Source of the DNA: an uncultured Eubacterium sp.
GTDB lineage: Bacteria > Bacillota_A > Clostridia > Lachnospirales > Lachnospiraceae
Assembly: GCA_947653505.1 (NCBI GenBank)
Contig: CANTHI010000161.1
Location: forward strand, 1 to 7,987
Length of the DNA: 7,987 nt
Reading direction: 5' to 3'
Under the pieces are notes generated by a model. That model had not been told where the DNA came from and did no database searches. It saw only the letters and a program-made list of their open reading frames with translations. This document shows, piece by piece, positions 1 through 6,709 of this stretch. Every line of letters begins with the position of its first letter. Position 1 is the stretch's first letter. The position numbers and the translations under genes are program-made.

Positions 1-63
1 AGGCAGATCATCCGTTTCATTCAGTATATCAAACAGCTTATCTTTAAACATGTTCAGGTTCAT
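1..63 (-). CDS. Partial unknown protein, N-terminal end only
   Basis: Read on the minus strand, an ATG at 63-61 opens a frame that runs off the left edge after 21 codons, beginning MNLNMFKDKLFDILNETDDL. The start is supported by a strong AGGAGG (plus-strand positions 72-77) spaced 8 bases from the ATG. A second Met at codon 5 has no comparable site. The visible peptide is a charged, amphipathic, probably helical segment with no signal peptide or recognised motif, and 21 residues are too few for a family call. The gene is divergent from tepA and shares the spacer 64-270 with it. That it is a real gene rests on the ribosome binding site and the open frame only. Confidence 0.6.
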   Translation of the reverse strand, partial: MNLNMFKDKLFDILNETDDLP

Positions 64-270
64 TTTACCGGCCTCCTTTTAAGTTAAGAGCTGTATTTTT
101 ACATACAGTCCCTTACATGTTTTCATCTGTATGAGATATCTTGTGATATCCGAAAAATATTATACATCTGAATGAAGAGAAAAACATCATCAATTGGAAT
201 GTTTGGGCATCATGCATAATAATCTGAAAGAACGCGCATACTGATGAAAAAAGGAAGTGAGGAATCTGAT
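64..270. other. Divergent intergenic spacer with inverted and direct repeats
   Basis: This AT-rich spacer separates the two divergent genes. It holds an inverted repeat CTGTAT/ATACAG (91-96 and 103-108), a doubled GATATC (135-140 and 145-150, 4 bases apart), and an 11-base near-direct repeat, CATCTGTATGA (124-134) and CATCTGAATGA (165-175), whose copies start 41 bases apart and flank the GATATC pair. A perfect TATAAT lies on the minus strand (164-159) and could be the -10 box of the left gene, but the matching -35 is weak. These look like promoter and operator material; no regulator can be named. Confidence 0.45.
194..220 (+). promoter_or_regulatory. Possible tepA promoter
   Basis: TTGGAA (194-199) could act as a -35 box and CATAAT (215-220) as a -10 box. 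Each is a fair match to the housekeeping sigma-factor consensus, but the 15-base spacer is shorter than ideal. Placement would put the transcript start about 40 bases before the tepA start codon. No better pair was found nearer the gene. Confidence 0.25.
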
Positions 271-978
271 ATGAGTGAGGAGAAAGAAACAACCGGAAAA
301 AAAGAAGAACTGGAAGCAGAGCTTTCGGATAATGAAAACATAAAAAATAACGGGGAGGTAACGCTTGCGGAAAATGATCACAATCACAGAATCTATCTGT
401 TATCTGTCATCGGAGAGATCGAAGGGCATGAGTGTCTGTCTTCCAATACAAAAACGACAAAATACGAGCATGTGCTGCCAAAGCTGGCGGAAATCGAAGA
501 CGATGAAAATATTGACGGCGTGATGCTGCTGCTCAATACGGTCGGCGGGGATATCGAATCCGGTCTTGCGATCGCGGAAATGGTGGCTTCCCTGAGCAAG
601 CCGACCGTTTCACTCGTACTGGGCGGCAGTCATTCGATCGGAGTCCCGCTCGCCGTATCTACCAACTATTCCTTCATCGTTCCGACTGGTACGATGGTCA
701 TCCATCCGGTACGCATGAACGGTATGGTGATCGGAGCGCCGCCTACGTATGATTATTTTAAGCAGATGCAGAACCGGATTATCGGTTTTATTGCGTCACA
801 CTGCGACGCGAAGGAAGACCGTCTGGAAAAACTGATGATGAATACGACGATGCTGACGAAGGATCTTGGCACGATACTTGTCGGGAAGGAAGCGGTAGAA
901 GAAGGGATTATTTGTGAGGTCGGCGGAATGAAGGATGCATTGAAAAAACTACACGGGATGATTGCGCAGGGGAAATAG
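271..978 (+). CDS. tepA: TepA, ClpP-like serine protease
   Basis: A 235-residue protein of the ClpP/crotonase fold, resembling the Bacillus TepA (translocation-enhancing protein, YmfB) branch rather than housekeeping ClpP. The start at 271 is chosen because AGGAAGTGAGG (252-262) sits just upstream; the in-frame ATG at 244 lies before this site and has no good one of its own. Residues 1-38 form an acidic, polar tail, and the fold begins near residue 39. The GGD turn (92-94), the nucleophile Ser122 in GGSHSIG (118-124), His145 in VIHP and Asp198 in LTKDLG line up with the ClpP catalytic triad, so activity is plausible. There is no signal peptide or membrane span, so it should be cytoplasmic. 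In B. subtilis tepA lies close upstream of spoIIIE; that link is conserved here but with two genes between. The natural substrate of this family is poorly defined. Confidence 0.88.
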   Translation: MSEEKETTGKKEELEAELSDNENIKNNGEVTLAENDHNHRIYLLSVIGEIEGHECLSSNTKTTKYEHVLPKLAEIEDDENIDGVMLLLNTVGGDIESGLAIAEMVASLSKPTVSLVLGGSHSIGVPLAVSTNYSFIVPTGTMVIHPVRMNGMVIGAPPTYDYFKQMQNRIIGFIASHCDAKEDRLEKLMMNTTMLTKDLGTILVGKEAVEEGIICEVGGMKDALKKLHGMIAQGK

Positions 979-997
979 CTGGTATGGGATAATCTGG

Positions 998-1026
998 TTG
1001 ACTTCCTGGTCTGTTTTTGATAGACT
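998..1026 (+). promoter_or_regulatory. Candidate promoter for the frameshifted gene
   Basis: TTGACT (998-1003, 5 of 6 to the -35 consensus) is followed after exactly 17 bases by TAGACT (1021-1026, 4 of 6 to the -10 consensus). Transcription would start near 1033, about 30 bases before the ATG at 1064. It lies just after the tepA stop codon, with no hairpin terminator between, so readthrough from tepA is also possible. Confidence 0.4.
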
Positions 1027-1063
1027 TAATCTGACTATTGAGAATAGACAAGGGAGAATGCGG

Positions 1064-1153
1064 ATGATAACTTACAAATCAGGAGCAGTGGAATCCCGGG
1101 CGCCAAAATGGATTACCTGCCTGTTATGGACACTGGTGGCTGTCCGGCTGGTA
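1064..1153 (+). pseudogene. Out-of-frame N-terminal membrane segment of the next gene
   Basis: An ATG at 1064 follows AGGGAG (1051-1056) with a good 7-base gap. It opens a frame giving a short basic stretch and then a hydrophobic run (about residues 16-30, WITCLLWTLVAV), the pattern of a signal peptide or membrane anchor. Soon after, this frame turns into arginine- and glycine-rich sequence unlike real protein and stops at 1286-1288. The neighbouring frame, which becomes convincing protein from about 1140, has no start with a ribosome binding site. The simplest reading is one gene starting at 1064 and broken by a +1 shift near 1139-1154. The exact shift point cannot be fixed from the sequence. 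Confidence 0.55.
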
Positions 1154-1154
1154 T

Positions 1155-2522
1155 ATGCTCGAGGCATGGTACCGGGCTTTTACAGACAGGGATGCGGAAA
1201 CGATTACAGCGATGGCGTCGGCAGAACTGTGTATGGATTTTCGGGACAGAGGCATTTTCACCGGACAGGAAGGAGCTTACCGGTTTAAAATCAGGGATAC
1301 CTGGCCGCAGGATGACAGTACGGACTGCCATATCCAGGATTATAACGACAGACGGGCGGAAATCTTATATTATGCAGGGTCATCTGAGCCGCATGTGACA
1401 GCGTGGCGGGAAACGCTGTATTATCAGTGGGATGGCTCCCGGTATGTGGTAACGGGGGAACGTCTGGACTGCTATGACCGTATTGCATCAGGAAAGGAAT
1501 ACTATGAGGCATACCCATATGCTTTGGATGGCAGCAATATGGACTATACCAGAAATGGACTGGGCAGGGCCCTGCAGGATCAGGCACTGTATTCCGGCAG
1601 CAGGATTTACCGTCCGTTATTCTCACCGGAAAGTGCGGCTGTCCGCCTGCTGAACCTGTCTGCGCAGGATGTTGTGGTTTCCCGCAAAGGGGAGGCAACA
1701 GCAAGGATGGCCGGATTAGAACTCACATTTTTAAAGGACCAGCTGACAGTAACCATCAGCATGGTACGTCCTTATGGGGAATATGGCATCTGGGTGCCGG
1801 CAGATTACCATATAGATGTAGTCCACAGGTTTATGGATGCGGACTGGGATAAGGTGTCAAAACTCCATAAGCCGGAACGCGGTGTTATGGACGATACAAA
1901 AAATATTTTATGTATCGGGGAGCTGCCGGAATACGGCATCAAAGTGTATGGGTATAACGACAAGGAAGTCTGCGGCGCAGGTGTCGCTGTGGAAAAAGAC
2001 GGAAACATAAACTATTTTGACTGGCCATATATTAGTCCGAGAGGGATTCTTCCGGATTTGTACTGGGATGAAGCGCACAGGCAGCTGCAGATTTCTTTCT
2101 ATGTATATACCGGGACAGGCGCATCCGCAGACAGCCTGTATGTCCTGCAATACGGGGATCATGGGGAGGCAGTGCCATACAATTTTGATCTGGACGGCTA
2201 TTCCAGGGAGATTAAAAAGCGGACCGGCCATACTTTCGATAAAAAAAGCAGGACGCTGACACTTATGGATCTGAAAACAGGACGGGAATTAGCATCTGTG
2301 AAGCTTCCAGAGGGAGAGTTTACAGGGATGGAATACGGCATGATCTCAGATTTTCAGTTAGGAGATACGATTACCTGCCAGGTTACACCGGGATTTTACC
2401 TGGACGGCTCCGCAATGGCGCAATATGATGATATGATGGAGCTGGAATTTGATGTAGAATTAAAACTGCATGAAGACGGCAATGGTACGTTTTCACTTGG
2501 AGATGCGCATGTGCCGCGCTGA
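1155..2522 (+). CDS. Unknown, probably exported, two-part beta-rich protein
   Basis: A 455-residue frame with no catalytic motif that I can name. Residues about 1-105 start with an EAWYRAFTDRDAETI helix and end in paired strands (ETLYYQWDG, YVVTGE), which resembles an NTF2/SnoaL-like fold; this is inference from pattern. A middle section (about 140-220) and a long aromatic beta-rich part (about 225-455, including NYFDWPYISPRG and FYVYTGTGA) follow. Similar proteins in Lachnospiraceae are annotated as hypothetical, usually secreted or membrane-anchored. The ATG at 1155 has no proper ribosome binding site, while a hydrophobic N-terminus with a good site lies upstream in another frame at 1064, so the real product probably starts there and this copy appears frameshifted. 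The frame is otherwise open to its stop, which suggests a recent mutation or a sequencing error. No function is proposed. Confidence 0.65.
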   Translation: MLEAWYRAFTDRDAETITAMASAELCMDFRDRGIFTGQEGAYRFKIRDTWPQDDSTDCHIQDYNDRRAEILYYAGSSEPHVTAWRETLYYQWDGSRYVVTGERLDCYDRIASGKEYYEAYPYALDGSNMDYTRNGLGRALQDQALYSGSRIYRPLFSPESAAVRLLNLSAQDVVVSRKGEATARMAGLELTFLKDQLTVTISMVRPYGEYGIWVPADYHIDVVHRFMDADWDKVSKLHKPERGVMDDTKNILCIGELPEYGIKVYGYNDKEVCGAGVAVEKDGNINYFDWPYISPRGILPDLYWDEAHRQLQISFYVYTGTGASADSLYVLQYGDHGEAVPYNFDLDGYSREIKKRTGHTFDKKSRTLTLMDLKTGRELASVKLPEGEFTGMEYGMISDFQLGDTITCQVTPGFYLDGSAMAQYDDMMELEFDVELKLHEDGNGTFSLGDAHVPR

Positions 2523-2537
2523 CCGTATGAAAATGTA

Positions 2538-2552
2538 GTGGCCGCAGGCCAC
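2538..2552 (+). terminator. Small GC hairpin, possible weak terminator
   Basis: GTGGCC (2538-2543) and GGCCAC (2547-2552) form a perfect 6-bp stem with a GCA loop, 15 bases after the stop of the preceding gene. The run of six T's that could complete an intrinsic terminator is at 2572-2577, about 20 bases too far downstream, so termination would be weak or absent. The location after a stop codon is the main support. Confidence 0.25.
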
Positions 2553-2585
2553 CGCAAAGTTATCCTGAAAATTTTTTAAAAGTCC

Positions 2586-2617
2586 ATGACATTTCCCCCA
2601 GAATATGGTAATATAAT
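2586..2617 (+). promoter_or_regulatory. Candidate uppP promoter
   Basis: ATGACA (2586-2591, 5 of 6 to the -35 consensus) precedes TAATAT (2609-2614) by 17 bases, and a perfect TATAAT overlaps at 2612-2617 (20 bases from the -35). The region is AT-rich and lies between genes. Transcription would begin near 2620-2625, so the long stem-loop at 2633-2673 would fill the 5' leader. Confidence 0.45.
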
Positions 2618-2632
2618 TTCATATGATTTTTT

Positions 2633-2673
2633 ACAGCAGAAAACGAAAACATCCCGTTTTCGTTTTTTGCTGT
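2633..2673 (+). promoter_or_regulatory. 18-bp stem-loop in the uppP leader
   Basis: The left arm ACAGCAGAAAACGAAAAC (2633-2650) and the right arm (2656-2673) pair over all 18 positions, 17 Watson-Crick and one G-U at 2639/2667, around a five-base ATCCC loop. The stem ends 4 bases before the uppP ribosome binding site AGGGAGG (2678-2684). The stem is A/T-rich, and its run of six T's lies inside the right arm, so it is not a textbook terminator. Possible roles are mRNA stabilisation, attenuation or translation control, or a terminator of the preceding gene; the sequence does not decide. Confidence 0.6.
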
Positions 2674-2690
2674 CAGTAGGGAGGCATACT

Positions 2691-3566
2691 ATGTCATTAT
2701 TGGAATCCATCATTATGGGGCTGATTCAGGGCATTACCGAGTTTTTGCCAGTCAGCAGCTCCGGACATCTGGCTCTGTTTCAGATTGCGTTTGATCTGGA
2801 AGAAACAGGGCTGCTGTTTGACTGTCTGTTGCATTTTGGCACACTGATTGCTGTTTTTGCGGTTTATTTCCGGGATATCTGGAAGATGATTTGTGAAGGG
2901 TTTGGGATTATCGGTGACTTTTTTATCAATGCGGGAGTTGCGGTATCAAGGCTTGCAGGCAACAAGAAGAAACAGTACCGCAGGATCATCTGCAACGGTT
3001 ATAGAAAGTTTGTAATGCTGGTGATCGTATCGACCATTCCGACCGGCATGATCGGAATAGCGGCAAAAGACCTGATCGAACAGGCGTCTACGATACTGCT
3101 TGTGCCAGGAATCTGTCTGGTCATTACATCTGTGCTGCTTTTTATTGCAGACCGGTGTAAGGAAGGCAGTAAGACGCCAAAACATGTCAGCTATACGAAT
3201 GCGTTTATTATTGGCATCTGTCAGGGATTTGCGACACTGCCTGGCATTTCGCGTTCCGGCACTACGATTACGGCATGCCTGCTCAGCGGATTTGACCGGA
3301 AATTTGCGGTCAAATATTCTTTTATTATGTCGATACCGGCGATTCTGGGGTCTGTTGTACTGCAGCTGTTTGATCTTGGCAATGAGCAGATTACGTCCGC
3401 GGAATGGATCAATTATCTGGCTGGTACACTTGTAGCTGCTGTGGTTGGTTATATCTGTATTAAGATTATGCTGTATGTGGTACGGCAGAAAAAGTACACG
3501 ATTTTTTCGATTTACTGTCTGATTGTGGGCGTTATTTCCATCAGTACGTATTTTGTACTTGCATAA
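2691..3566 (+). CDS. uppP: Undecaprenyl-diphosphate phosphatase UppP (BacA)
   Basis: UppP removes one phosphate from undecaprenyl pyrophosphate, regenerating the lipid carrier for peptidoglycan and other wall polymers; extra activity gives bacitracin resistance. This 291-residue protein is a multi-span membrane protein with both family signatures. The first is at residues 13-26, QGITEFLPVSSSGH, with Glu17, Ser22 and His26 matching E. coli Glu21, Ser26 and His30. The second, PGISRSG at 184-190, has Arg188 matching the essential Arg174. E. coli Glu17 is replaced by Gln13, a substitution I know from Gram-positive members. A basic stretch near 92-106 (KKKQYRR) is a likely cytoplasmic loop. The start at 2691 has AGGGAGG 6 bases upstream; the in-frame ATG at 2586 lacks a site, and its 35 extra residues are polar and cover the leader hairpin. 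ftsK follows after 65 bases. Confidence 0.95.
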   Translation: MSLLESIIMGLIQGITEFLPVSSSGHLALFQIAFDLEETGLLFDCLLHFGTLIAVFAVYFRDIWKMICEGFGIIGDFFINAGVAVSRLAGNKKKQYRRIICNGYRKFVMLVIVSTIPTGMIGIAAKDLIEQASTILLVPGICLVITSVLLFIADRCKEGSKTPKHVSYTNAFIIGICQGFATLPGISRSGTTITACLLSGFDRKFAVKYSFIMSIPAILGSVVLQLFDLGNEQITSAEWINYLAGTLVAAVVGYICIKIMLYVVRQKKYTIFSIYCLIVGVISISTYFVLA

Positions 3567-3631
3567 CTGATGAAAGATTTGTGAATACTCTGAAAGCATG
3601 GGTGGAATATTATTAGAAACGGAGAAATGAA

Positions 3632-6600
3632 ATGGCAAAAAAACGTTCCTCATCAACATCCGATAACAACAGCAGTCCGGCTGCGTCGTTTAAAAACGAG
3701 GTCATATTATGGGCGGTGCTTGCGTTGTCCATTGTCCTGTTTATCAGCAACTTTGGGATTGCAGGGGCAGCTGGTAATTTTATCAGCAGTATCTTCTTTG
3801 GACTGTTCGGGCTGACTGCATACATATTTCCGATTGTGCTGTTTGCAGGAACCGCATTTCTCATGGCAAACGAAAACAATACGACTGCGATGGTGAAAGC
3901 TGCCTCGGCCTTTGGACTTTTTGTCTTTATCTGCATGTTTCTGGAGCTGATCAGCGGGGACAGCCAGTCGGAGACGCCGCTTGCGGCATATTTGTGGGCG
4001 GCGGAGCATAAACTGGGCGGCGGACTACTGGGCGGACTGTTTACGTGGCTTGTACGGAACAATTTTGGGACGATCAGTGCCTATGTCATCGATATCATTA
4101 TGATGATTATCTGCATCGTACTGCTGACACAGCGTTCTTTATGGAAACCGATCCAGTCTGGTGGCAGAAAAATGTATCGTTCGGCCAGAAATGAAACAAT
4201 CCGTCAGCGCCAGCAGTACCAGGAGCGCAGACAGCGCCGTATGGATAATAAAGTCAGCGGGGTATCGACGGATACAAGCCTGAAAAATGCAGCCGCCAGC
4301 GGTGCATCGGATAATGTCAGTGAGATACGTCCGGATCCGGTGCTTTTGCAGGATTTTCCGATATATATGATGAACCAGCCACGTCCGGAGCCATCGGATC
4401 CGGAAAGGATGCATCCCCGGAGGGAGCCACAATTGCAGCGTGAACGGGCAGCCGCAGGTATGGGGTATCCCGATCTGATGCCGTTTTCTGCTAAAACAGA
4501 TCCGGGGACCGCAGATAATATCATCCCAATTACAAACCGCAAAGTCTCCCTGCAGCCAAATACGGCGGATACCGTACAGGAAGCTGCCGGACCGGAAGCT
4601 GACAGCGGGGCACAGACTGCGGAAGAAGATCTTTTGCTAAGCCCCGGTGATATTTTTTCGGATTTGTTTCCGGATGGCAGTACACAGGCAGCTCCGGATC
4701 CGGTGGAAACGGCGCAGGATACGGACTGTTCTGCTGATGGGATGATTCTGGAATTGTCTGATCAGTGGAGAGACGGCGTACAGACTGCTTTGGAAGATAG
4801 TTCCGTTCATCCGGCAGAGGATCTGTCTGACAGGGCAGGAGATGGAAATCTTACAGAAGATATTGCGTCTGCCGGTCCGAATGATGCTTTCGCTTCACCA
4901 GACCAGATGTGGGATGAGGAAGATACGGCAGGGCAGGAGCTGTCTGAACTTCCACCGGTTTCCGCGGAAGAGCTGATGGAGCAGCAGCTTCTGGCGATGT
5001 CAGTGCCGAAAAAAGTCTCTGCCGTGGCGCCGTCTGATAATACGGCTTCCGTACAGGCGGCTCCAAAGCAGTCCCCTGCGCAGATCCGCAAGCCGCCAAA
5101 ACAGTCCGCGGCAGAAACGGCTGGTGCGGTAGCGGATGTTGAGATGCAGATGATGCAAAAACCTGTCAAAATCAGGAGGGAATACGTCCTGCCTCCAGTG
5201 GATCTTTTAACGACCGGGGAGCCAAAGCAGACAGGGGATACCAGAGAGCATCTGCAGGAAACCGCGCTGAAGCTGCAGCAGACGCTGAAAAATTTTGGCG
5301 TCAATGTGTCCATTTTAAATGTAAGCTGCGGTCCGTCTGTAACCCGTTATGAAATCCAGCCGGAGATGGGGGTCAAGGTTAGCAAGATCGTCAATCTGGC
5401 AGATGATATTAAGCTGAATCTGGCAGCGGCAGATATCCGTATCGAAGCACCGATTCCCGGAAAAGCAGCGATTGGCATTGAAGTGCCGAACAAAGAGACG
5501 GTTCCGGTTATGTTCCGGGATCTGATTGAATCGGATGCGTTTTGCAGACAGACTTCTTCCTGCACATTTGCGGTAGGAAAGGATCTCTCCGGACAGGTAG
5601 TCGTTACAGACATTTGTAAGATGCCGCATCTGCTGATCGCAGGTGCAACCGGTTCCGGAAAATCGGTATGTATCAATACGATTATTATGAGTATTATTTA
5701 TAAGGCGAATCCGGATGATGTGAAGCTGATCATGATCGATCCAAAAGTGGTAGAGCTGAGCGTATATAACGGGATCCCGCATCTGCTGCTTCCGGTTGTA
5801 ACGGATCCGAAAAAAGCTGCCGGCGCCCTGCACTGGGCAGTATCTGAAATGTTAGACCGCTATCAGAAGTTTACGGACTATGGCGTGCGGGATGTAAAAG
5901 GGTATAATGCAAAGATTCAGCAAATCGCAGACATTCCGGAAGAAAACAAGCCTCAGAAAATGCCGTACATTGTCATTATCGTGGACGAGCTTGCCGATCT
6001 GATGATGACGGCGCCTGGTGATGTGGAGGATGCGATCTGCCGTCTGGCACAGCTGGCCAGGGCAGCCGGCATTCATCTGATTATTGCGACGCAGCGGCCT
6101 TCGGTCAATGTCATTACCGGATTAATCAAGGCAAATATGCCGTCACGAATTGCTTTTTCAGTGACGTCCGGCATTGATTCCAGAACGATACTGGATATGA
6201 ACGGTGCGGAAAAGCTGCTCGGAAAGGGAGATATGCTGTTTTATCCACAGGGATATTTAAAGCCGGTCCGCGTACAGGGTGCATTTGTATCGGATACAGA
6301 AGTGTCGGATGTGGTAGAGTTTTTAAAAGAGCGCAACGGCATGATGGAATACAGCAGTACAATCGAACAACAGGTCGCGGATGCGTCTTCCGGCTCTGGC
6401 GGCAGCTCTTCGGATGGGGGAGCCACGGATGATAAAGACGTGTATTTTGCGGATGCGGCCAGACTTCTTATGGACAAAGAAAAAGCATCTGTAAGTATGC
6501 TGCAGAGATATTTCAAGATTGGCTTTAACCGTGCGGCACGAATTATGGATCAGCTGGAAGAGGCAGGGGTAGTGGGTCCGGAGGAAGGCACAAAACCGAG

Positions 6601-6655
6601 AAAGATTCTGATGAGCCCGGAAGAATTTGCGCAGTATGAGGAAGAAGTTTTATAA
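3632..6655 (+). CDS. ftsK: FtsK/SpoIIIE-family DNA translocase
   Basis: A septum-associated, ATP-driven pump that moves double-stranded DNA during division or sporulation. The 1007 residues divide as follows. The N-terminal membrane domain has about four hydrophobic spans (near 24-42, 52-76, 87-108 and 146-166). A linker at about 170-509 is rich in Asp, Glu, Pro, Gln and Ala. The motor runs from about 515 to 920, with Walker A GATGSGKS at 671-678 and Walker B IIVDELADL with Asp785 and Glu786; the conserved IIATQRPSVNVITG segment follows. The winged-helix gamma domain at about 936-1003 reads orienting sequences on DNA. B. subtilis SpoIIIE is 787 residues, so the extra length is nearly all linker. 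The start at 3632 follows GGAG (3621-3624) by 7 bases. Whether the main role is vegetative or sporulation-specific cannot be told from sequence; spoIIIE is the alternative symbol, and nearby tepA favours that orthology. folD follows after 54 bases. Confidence 0.96.
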   Translation: MAKKRSSSTSDNNSSPAASFKNEVILWAVLALSIVLFISNFGIAGAAGNFISSIFFGLFGLTAYIFPIVLFAGTAFLMANENNTTAMVKAASAFGLFVFICMFLELISGDSQSETPLAAYLWAAEHKLGGGLLGGLFTWLVRNNFGTISAYVIDIIMMIICIVLLTQRSLWKPIQSGGRKMYRSARNETIRQRQQYQERRQRRMDNKVSGVSTDTSLKNAAASGASDNVSEIRPDPVLLQDFPIYMMNQPRPEPSDPERMHPRREPQLQRERAAAGMGYPDLMPFSAKTDPGTADNIIPITNRKVSLQPNTADTVQEAAGPEADSGAQTAEEDLLLSPGDIFSDLFPDGSTQAAPDPVETAQDTDCSADGMILELSDQWRDGVQTALEDSSVHPAEDLSDRAGDGNLTEDIASAGPNDAFASPDQMWDEEDTAGQELSELPPVSAEELMEQQLLAMSVPKKVSAVAPSDNTASVQAAPKQSPAQIRKPPKQSAAETAGAVADVEMQMMQKPVKIRREYVLPPVDLLTTGEPKQTGDTREHLQETALKLQQTLKNFGVNVSILNVSCGPSVTRYEIQPEMGVKVSKIVNLADDIKLNLAAADIRIEAPIPGKAAIGIEVPNKETVPVMFRDLIESDAFCRQTSSCTFAVGKDLSGQVVVTDICKMPHLLIAGATGSGKSVCINTIIMSIIYKANPDDVKLIMIDPKVVELSVYNGIPHLLLPVVTDPKKAAGALHWAVSEMLDRYQKFTDYGVRDVKGYNAKIQQIADIPEENKPQKMPYIVIIVDELADLMMTAPGDVEDAICRLAQLARAAGIHLIIATQRPSVNVITGLIKANMPSRIAFSVTSGIDSRTILDMNGAEKLLGKGDMLFYPQGYLKPVRVQGAFVSDTEVSDVVEFLKERNGMMEYSSTIEQQVADASSGSGGSSSDGGATDDKDVYFADAARLLMDKEKASVSMLQRYFKIGFNRAARIMDQLEEAGVVGPEEGTKPRKILMSPEEFAQYEEEVL

Positions 6656-6672
6656 ATCACATTTTATAAAAT
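6648..6672. repeat. Doubled TTTTATAAA at the ftsK-folD junction
   Basis: TTTTATAAA occurs at 6648-6656, over the ftsK stop codon, and again at 6662-6670 within the perfect 12-base palindrome ATTTTATAAAAT (6661-6672). It may simply be AT-rich spacer. It offers TATAAA as a possible -10 box for folD, but I see no matching -35. Confidence 0.3.
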
Positions 6673-6709
6673 ATACCAAAAGGAAAGCGTACAGAAAGGA
6701 AGGTACACA

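Noticed and set aside
244..270. Longer TepA starting at the ATG at 244
   Set aside because: The extra nine codons overlap the ribosome binding site of the 271 start and add only polar residues.
895..906. AGAAGGG stretch resembling the SpoIIIE orienting sequence GAGAAGGG
   Set aside because: It is not an exact match, it is inside tepA coding sequence, and a single near match is expected by chance.
962..1288. Stand-alone 108-residue gene overlapping the tepA end
   Set aside because: Only the part from 1064 to about 1150 looks like protein; the upstream piece is read-through into spacer and the downstream piece is the wrong frame of the next gene.
2586..2690. Longer UppP starting at 2586
   Set aside because: The extension covers the predicted promoter and the leader hairpin, and lacks a ribosome binding site; the family begins at the 2691 methionine.
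2946..3659. 237-residue open frame on the minus strand opposite uppP
   Set aside because: It lies over the well-supported uppP gene, its product is rich in Arg, Asn and His with no motif, and it has no convincing start site.
4331..4703. Repeated palindrome CCGGATCCGG (4331-4340 and 4694-4703)
   Set aside because: Both copies encode Pro-Asp-Pro-Val in the FtsK linker with the same codons, so amino-acid and codon preference explain them.
4807..5313. 168-residue open frame on the minus strand opposite the ftsK linker
   Set aside because: Its Ser/Cys/Ala-rich product is the mirror of the repetitive linker codons; there is no independent support.
5315..5833. 172-residue open frame on the minus strand opposite the FtsK motor
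   Set aside because: It overlaps strongly conserved coding sequence and reads as Arg/Asn/Cys-rich noise.
6656..6709. Folate riboswitch before folD
   Set aside because: The gap is only 54 bases of AT-rich sequence with no visible multi-helix structure; too short for the known tetrahydrofolate riboswitch.
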